Below, in pieces: positions 12,401-21,400 of a stretch of 64,000 nucleotides of DNA. The stretch is from positions 8,901,001 through 8,965,000 of the forward strand of contig NC_084725.1 in assembly GCF_033807575.1 (NCBI RefSeq), in the 5' to 3' direction. Position numbers and translations under genes: made by a program. How positions within the stretch are numbered: position 1 is the stretch's first letter; each line of letters opens with the position of its first letter. Source of the DNA: Cydia pomonella. Taxonomy: Eukaryota; Arthropoda; Insecta; Lepidoptera; Tortricidae. The notes under the pieces are model-generated. The model was given only the letters and a program-made list of their open reading frames with translations, had not been told where the DNA came from and made no database searches.

Positions 12401-15400
12401 CCAACCACATTCCTGCTACGAGGCCCAGTCGATGCTGCTCTGTATCAGCCACAACACGCCCATGGTCACGTGGTCGCACAATAACCACGAGCAGAGGCAG
12501 TCCGTCAAGTTCATGAAGAGGCTAGTTGAGTAGAACAGGAGGAGGAGCATGACCAGGATACTTAGAAATGGCTCACTTGCGCTTTAGAGTATTTCCTACG
12601 GCCAAATATGGCTAAGAGATACTGTAATCTATGATAAATGTAACTTGATTGTATTGATTGGTGCCAATGACCAGGATTTTCATTTATTTTCATCTAATGT
12701 CATATTCTACATAAAATCGGAACCGTTAGAGTCGGACCAACTGAACTCTGCATAGCATCTAAATGGCAAAGTGTGGCAATGCGATCATTAATGTCAAATG
12801 TCTATGACAATATGACATTTAAAATGACATTCCCTCACTCTGATCTATTCAAATCGGTGCAAAGTTGTAGTTCGTGTCACCCACGATGCGCAGATTTGTC
12901 AAATCTAACCTTTAATATGTGACAATCCGAGTGAAGGCACGCGTCTTCGTGAATGACACAATCTATAGCTTAGACTCTAATCACAAAGTGAGCAAAGACC
13001 ACATGGTGATTTAATTACTGTATGTTTATTTTACATCGGTTTGTAATACAACTCTTGTTTGTTCAGATACGCTGGCGACGATTACTACTTCATCATCAAC
13101 CGCGCCAAGCTAGAGGACCGCGGCGAGTACATCGTCCGCGCGGAGAACCACTACGGCTTCCGCGAGGAGGTCGTCTTCCTAAATGTACAACGTAAGTATC
13201 GTAGTTTATACATTAATAAATATTATATGGACAATCTTACACAAATTGACTAAGTCAAATAAGGCAATATACAAATACTTAAATAGATAGAAAACATCCA
13301 TGACCCAGGAACAAATATCTGTGCTTATCACACAAATACATGCCCTTACCTGGATTCGAACCCAGGACCATCGGCTTCATAGGCAGGGTCACTACCAATT
13401 AGGCCAGACCCGTCGCCACCATCATTGGGACCATTGAAAGATTATTATCTATTGGGTACTTTTATTCTTACATTAATTCCATGTTTGGTAAATTGTCTTA
13501 TACGATACGACAAGAGTTATCCTTATCGATTTATAGTATCACGTGACACACGTAAATGAAGTGTTATGTGCTCTTCGTACTTCGTATAGAATTCAATCCT
13601 TGTTATAATTCTAGAAGTACTACCGTGCCCTGTTCCGTTTAATACGTTCAGACAAGTTTAACGCAGAATATATCAAAAGATATGTTTTAGTAGGGTAAAA
13701 AATTATAAAGGTATCGCCCGATGAACGTTCTGTAAATTTATACATTTGGAATTATCTGATACGATTGTTATAAGCACAAAATAACTTTGTTTTTAAATTA
13801 CCCGAGCACAGCTTATTAATCTGCAAATGCTTTTATTATAATGAAAAAAAAAAACGGTATTAAAGCAATAAAACAAGTTTCTTAAAGCTGTCTCTTGGCT
13901 ATGTAATCAATTAATTAAACATCCAATTAGTAAATCTAGGTCACTGTGAGATCGCAGTTGTATTATTAGACCTAAGATCGTTCGGTGGCATTAACCGAGG
14001 TCGTAAATAGATTACTATCAATTCAGTGGCACAGGTAGACAGATCGGCAATAATATAATTGTCCGGTGCTAAACACAAAAAGTATAAGTTCTGTGAGAAA
14101 ATATTCAAACCTAAAAAAATTGTTTGTGTTGTTTACAAAGCTAATTTTACTCCACTTAGTTTCAAATAAGACTGCCTTTGATTATATAGCATCGTATTTA
14201 AACTAGTAATAGTGTTTACGATATTTCCATATTTTTTAAACTATATTTCACTAATTGTGCGTTGTGTAGTAGTTTATTCTAGCCAATAAAAGCTACTTTT
14301 GGTAGTGATATTTGTGGTGAGTGATCAGTTTGGAGGATAATCCCAGCAGAACTTTTGGTGGTTCATAACTATTGACGTTATTATCGAGCAATTTTTTAAG
14401 GTAGCGTTATAACTTCATGGTATGATTGTGGCAGGCAAAATATATTACTGTTTTTGTTTGTCAATGATAACAATTTTTAATACATTTTATGTCAATAGCG
14501 ACTTACTGGAAATGAAAAGAATGATATATTTTGCCTCAAAAATAAAGTATTCATTATAATCTCATAGGCGATAGACTAAACACTAACGCGTGTCAATATT
14601 TCCAGCGGTCCCGAAGGTCCAGCGCCAGCACGCGCCCGAGGCGCCGCGCCGGCGCTCCGCGCTGCCCTACACGTTCTGGCAGGAGACGAGCGAGACGGCG
14701 CCGGTATTCACCTTCCAGCTGCGGCCGCGCGTCATGCAGGCGCGCGACACCTGCAAGCTGCTGTGCTGCCTCAGCGGCCGCCCGACGCCCACTGTCAAGT
14801 GGTAACTATCCTTACAAAGCGAGAAAGCATCAGCCATCCTGCTTTAATAACATTTTACAGTACATATGGGGCTACTTTATAGCACTAGTGCGAGAAGTAG
14901 CATATTATGTTACTGTGTCGAACATTTAAAGGGCCATATGTACTGTAAAACGTTGTACGATACATGTGCGAATAGGTAATTCGTAACTCGTGTCGATTTA
15001 AAACACTCCCTTCGGTCGTGTTTTAATTTATCGCCACTCGTTTCGAATTTCCTATTTTTCGCACTTGTATCGTAATGTACTATTATTACATTGTCGCACA
15101 CCTTTCAATGTGTTAATTAAGATTTACGATACACCGAGCCGTGGAACTGAAAAATGGCAATCAACTTTTCGTCTTAAATTCTTCGGAATTTATTTTACTG
15201 TTAAAAATTACAAATGGAAAGCAGATACTACTGTATATCTTAAAACTAGATATATCATATTTGTCATACTTCACAGGTACAAGGACAGAAAGGAGCTATC
15301 AAAGTTCGACTACTCGATGACGAACTCGGACGGCGTGGTCACGCTTGAGATCGTCGACTGCAGACCAGAAGACAGCGGGAAATACACTTGCGTCGCCACC

Positions 15401-18400
15401 AACTGCCACGGCACTGATGAGACGTCTTGTGTCGTCATTGTTGAAGGTACGTCTTACGTCATTCAATTTATTAGTTTGGAGATTAGAAGATGGGAAGACA
15501 AACGTGCTCGCTTATAGACGTCTTTTGACCGCGCCGTTGGACGCTGGACGCAGCCAACAGTACTCAACCATGTGTACAGTCAAGTGTAAAAATATAGGTG
15601 TACACATCTTACTCAAAAGTATGTCCCATAGCATCTTATTCCAGTGTAATAAGAGCGTAGTACCATGTTTATGAGACGATTCTCTCGATACATATTTTTG
15701 CAGCTGACTGTACATAACTATGTTTTAATGGTCGTATGATACCACCATGGTCTACGAAAATTTCAATCCTAGTGCGATATCGACTTCCTTCCGAGATTTT
15801 CCCGAGGGTCTATAGTATGGGGTTCTTCAAAAAAAGGAGTGTACAGGTTTTTAAAGGGTCGGCAACGCGCATGTAACACCTCTGGAGTTGCAGGCGTCTA
15901 TAGGCTGCGGTGACTGCTTACCATCAGGCGGGCTGTATGCTCGTTTGCCACCGTCGTAGTATTAAAAAAAAATTCTTTTGTTCAACTTAGGGCCTGTTTC
16001 ATAATGTCCAAGTAAAATATTGCATAGCTAATTAACAAAAAAACTACTGCCAGATAAAACTTCCTGCAAAACTTAGCGCTTTATCTACCAGTTAAGCTTA
16101 TTTGAAGATTGTGAAACGCCAACGATGACTTTATTCGCCAGTTAAGTGGCGAGTAGCTTATTCAGGAATTTATTTGGACATTGTGAAACAGAACAGAAAC
16201 ATTTCTTTCCTTTGAATACAATTGTAACTTTAACAGCATGTTAGTCGTAGGAGTAGGAAACGATTCCTCCGTACTAGTAAAACAATGACTCCTCCATTAT
16301 GATGAGCGTGTCAGCAGTTTGTAAGATTAGAAGGGCCCCAGCGAGCTACAATGATATGTTTGTTTGCAGGCGAGGTAGTGAGCGCGGAACAAGCGGCGCT
16401 AGCACACAACTTCCTCCACTCGGGCGACAGGCGTTACATCGAGAAGCCGATCAAGCCCGCGCCGCCGCCGATCATCACCAAGACTAAGGTAACTTACAAA
16501 TACCCCAGGACACAAGTATAACGTCTCTAATATCTAAGGACTTGCCAAGGCAATATTGATTTGTCCAGATAAAAGTTTTAAAGGCCTTCGGGAGGATGAA
16601 GGATATACATTTTGGTTACATAGTACAGCAGCACCAGTAAGCACACGTCACTGCTTATGCGTTTTTGTCATATGTACGGTCACGTCTGAAAATATCGGTA
16701 CGGACAAAGTGTCAAAAATATGTATACACTACCCTAATGCGCTAGGTAAGCGCTGGGAATGCACCATAGTTACTTGTACGAGTTAAGTTATCCAAGTCGG
16801 CTATTTAAGTATTTCTTTTCTATTCTACCCACTTTGTAACCTAACTAAAATTTTGTATCGATTAATCTTACATTGTCTGCATGTTAGTCCTAAGATATAT
16901 TATATAAATATTATATTCTCAAGTAAGCGAATTTTGTAAATTCTTTTTGAGAATAAATTTCTTAAACCATAATATATATGGGCCATAAGGTCGTGTATAC
17001 ATATTTTTGGCACTTCGATCGTGTCGATGTTTTCAGGCGTGACTGTACTGCGTGAGCACTGCGCCAGCATCTCTTGAACATCAGTTAGATCTTAATGAAG
17101 CGGAATCATCGTCATCTTTTAAGTTCTACCCCCGAATAATGCAAAGTTGATAAAATACTGGCCTGCTTATCTCAAGAATTGGTTCAAGGCATACGTCTTT
17201 ACAAAAGTGACTGTTGCCTCGCAATGTTGCCTCTCCTTCACCGAATGATTATCAATGAGAATAACTTTGTGTTTGAATCCATGCAGTAATAGTAAAACAT
17301 TTATAATTTAAATATTTTTGTACCAGGTGACGATCGACCCGCCAGTCAAGACGCACGCCATCGCCAGGCCCAAGTTCTCGCCTCAAACTTCAGTGGATGC
17401 ATCCAAGAAGAAGTATGGTGCTAAACTGGATTCCGACACTTCGTCGAGGTCAAGGAGCACCACTAAGGAATTAGTCTGTAAGTTAACTAACTAATATTTC
17501 TAGTATTCTACAACACTCTTAGAGTCTAAGTGTTGTAGAATACTAGTAATATTAGTAGTATATAAGCAGTTTTCGATATATTCAAGGTAGGCGCACTTAG
17601 ACGGCACGGCGCACTTCCCCTACCTCACCTTATCTACGCTATAAAAATGAGTTCTTCTAGTGAAGGAAATATAAATGTTCCTGGCAACAATACATCGCTT
17701 TCTTTCAACAATTGTCCTCACGCCAGTATTAATATTAATTTCTATTAAAGTTACAGTTATGCAAATATTTTCCTATTTCCTCGTAGTAGTCGTGAAAAGC
17801 ACTATGTAATGCCTCGGCCGGAAACGCTAAAGATGGACTCGTATTATTTGAGGGCCTCCACTAACGTGTCGGCCCTCAAACTCACTCGTCCGTGTTCGAG
17901 CGGTTTTCCGGCCTCTCCTACAATGTACTAAACATTGTATGTTTTTCTTCCAGTGCCAGCATCCGACTCGACAATGTGCCTGCCGTCGTTCGCGCGAGCC
18001 CTGCCCGACGTGCTGGCGGCCCGCGACGGCGCCCCGCTCAACCTGTCGTGCGCCGTGCGCGGCGACCCCGACCCCAGGGTCGAGTGGTACAAGAACGGCC
18101 AGCCGCTGCACTCTTCTGATGTAAGTCCGTCCTGCTCTAACTGCGACACACCATGCGTCTGTTCATCAATGTCCTATTAGTTATAGGCGAACTTGGTTGT
18201 GGCATAAAAACAAGCTACGCCAACACAAGACGTGGTGAAGATATGAACTTTCGTGGGACGACCTCTTCATACTATTTGACTGCTGCCAGCTTACATATTA
18301 GCAATATGTCCCACACCCATTAGGGCGGCACCAGTCATGCACGGGGCGAATACTTGAACTTTGAATAATGTTTGCATCACGCTCTATCTGTCCAGTAAGT

Positions 18401-21400
18401 GGCAGCCATTTTGAACTTTTGACTTACTAGCAGGATCTGACGTATTCTTAATAATTTCTTGCAATCCAGGATGTGTACATGCTCAATCGATCCATCAGTG
18501 GTGATCATGTTAAACGTGGAAGTCAATGCTTTAGACGCCGATAGATACTTAGGTCATCGAATATCGATTATAGAAGCAATCCGTCTATTAAGTAAAATTA
18601 TAAAAATGGCGGCCACCTTTTTCAGTTTCACTAAAGGGTCTGTGTCTGTTTGATGACCACTGAAAATTCCTCACAATCTTGTTTTGCAGGCAATAAACTG
18701 AAAATGTATACGCATTGACGTATTTTACTGATACCAAAATTATTAAAATTCAACAGGTGATAGACCTAAAGTACAAGAACGGAGTCGCTTCACTAGCCAT
18801 CCATGAGGTGTTCCCCGAAGACGAGGGAGAGTACTCCCTGAGGGCCATCAACAGCCTGGGCCAGGTCGAGACCAAGTGCAAGGTCACCGTCAAACGTAAG
18901 TATACTAACCTTACAACTGTAGGGCTAAGATGGTCGGCTCTATATCATTTGTCACCATGCCTATCACTTTCTAACAAGTATGTAAGTGCGAAAGTGACGG
19001 GCATAGTGAGAAGCGATAAAAATGGAACCATGCTGCCACTGCTAGTGACGGTCAACGGTGATAATCATAATCATAATCATAATCATTTATTGTATAATAT
19101 TAATATTACATGTCAATTATTTACAAAAAGTATTGAATAAAAATAAGAAATAAAAATCATTAGAAATTTATAATCGATAAAATAAAAAAAAATAATAGAT
19201 GAAATAATATAATCAATTATAATATACTCTAGGTATACTCATAATTTAAGCCTTCAAAAATTCGTCGACGATAAACTCTTGTACCGCCGATGTGTGTTTT
19301 TACTCAGTGCTGCCGTCGTCTAAATTACAATTTAAATTGTTTTTGCGGTTTAGTACATCGATGATCTTTTGTCTTACCAAGTGCTGAGGACCGGATCAAT
19401 TAATTTTGCATCAATATTTCGATAGCTTAACTGGGATTAAACATGCAACTGCGATTATGGATATATGCAGTGATATTACTATAACCAGCTTTAACCTAAA
19501 ATAGGCCCTTGAGACATTGTATCAAGGATGCTGGCGGCATTTCCTCGTTGTATCGCAATACTGATAATACGTTGTGCGAGGAAGCCAGCCAACTCTTCGG
19601 TCGCCAGTTACGTCAACCAGACGCTTCGCGATTTTTACAAAAAAGTTGTGCGTGCTGGGACCCATTCCAATTTATTGAAATGAAGGATAAATTGAGTGCC
19701 TAATATTCTCCTTTATTTCTTTAACAAATGCCTTGTTTCCAGCGATGGAAGGCAGCGCGGCCACCGGTGTGAAGTCTGGCGACAAGCCGCCCAGGATCGT
19801 GGACCACGCCACTTCACAGATCGTCACTGACGGAGATGCCGTTACGCTGTCCTGCAGGTACGGTTACGCTTTGACACATTCATCGCTGAGCTACGCTCGT
19901 ATCCGATAACATGGGTTTCTCGGTATGTAGCGGAAATGCTTCGTAGAGGCAAAACGACAACATGTCGTGATTAGCGCTGAATGGGTTACGAGTTAACACT
20001 ACAAAACTAAAACTCAAATAGAAAAGTCTTCTTCTCCTAACTCTCTGCTGTTTACCTCGTGGGCGGAATATATACCGTGTTTTAAATGTAATCGTCAAGT
20101 GACTATGTTTTAATTTTTGAGTACTTAGCACATAACACTAGGATCTTCATAACAACATCAAGTTCTAATGAGAAAATATTTAAAAAGCCAATTGGTATTT
20201 TTGACAAGATTCACCTTTAGCACAGTGACGTCATGGGGAATCAGCAGTGCCAGCACAAAGCATAGAACCAACAGAAACTCAATTCTGAACGTGTCATGGT
20301 TGTGGTCATAGGTGGCTCTGAACTTGACGTAGATCAAATAAACATAGCGCAAGAGGCGATGATGAACACCAGTTTCATAACATTGTCGTATTTCCGTTAA
20401 AGCGAGACTACAACACCTTATTAACGCAATCATTATAAAAATTCGGTATTCTGTCCAGAATCACGGGAGCCGAGCGTTTCGACGTCGTGTGGCTGCACAA
20501 CAACAAGGAGATCAAGCCCTCGAAGGACTTCCAGTACTCCAGCGAGGCCAACATTCACAAGCTGCACATTGCTGAAATCTTCCCCGAGGATGCCGGTACG
20601 TTCTGAACCTTATAGCAATGACTTAAGGTCGACGATTGGTCAATTACGCCCTCGAGACTTCCGGTACTCCAGCGAGGCCAACATTCACAATCTGCGCATT
20701 GCTGAAATCTTCCCCGAGGATGCCGGTACGTTCTGAACCTTATAGCAATGACTTAAGGTCGACGATTGGTCAATTACGCCCTCGAGACTTCCGGTACTCC
20801 AGCGAGGCCAACATTCACAATCTGCGCATTGCTGAAATCTTCCCCGAGGATGCCGGTACGTTCTGAACCTTATAGCAATGACTTAAGGTCGACGATTGGT
20901 CAATTACGCCCTCGAGACTTCCGGTACTCCAGCGAGGCCAACATTCACAATCTGCGCATTGCTGAAATCTTCCCCGAGGATCGGTACGTTCTGAACCTTA
21001 TAGCAATGACTTAAGGTCGACGATTGGTCAATTACGCCCTTGAGACTTCCAGTACTCCAGCGAGGCCAACATTGAGGCTGAAATCTTCCCCGAGGATGCC
21101 GGTACGTAACTACTATATATATATAGTCCTCCACGGTTTTGGTCGAATTCAATGACGGCGACCTCAGCAATTAAGGGTTTTTCCTCTTATAATTTCTTAT
21201 GTGGCTGGCCAGGACTAACTTGCCGTCGAACACCCTTTCACATTCACAGCAGTAGAGTACTATACTAAATAATCAGTAAAATTGTAAATTTTTATTAAAG
21301 TGATCAACACTGATGCTGATGTAGAAGTTTAATTATAAAATGTTACTGTCAGTTAGCGCCTAGTGAAATATAATAGCAATGTCGGGTGATATTATTTCCT

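Noticed and set aside
12190..12488. Two minus-strand frames of 72 and 79 codons
   Set aside because: They lie antisense to a projectin Ig exon and its pseudo-copy; GC-rich coding sequence gives open shadow frames.
20215..20415. Functional gene nested in the projectin intron
   Set aside because: Only one exon-sized piece is recognisable and it has a frameshift and an in-frame stop upstream; no other KDEL receptor exons are seen nearby.
20636..21014. Two identical-looking 76-82 codon frames in the 130-bp array
   Set aside because: They exist only because the exon fragment is repeated and read across donors; the methionines are intronic.
20524..21107. CRISPR-like array
   Set aside because: The repeats are 130-bp head-to-tail copies of exon plus intron without unique spacers, in an animal gene.
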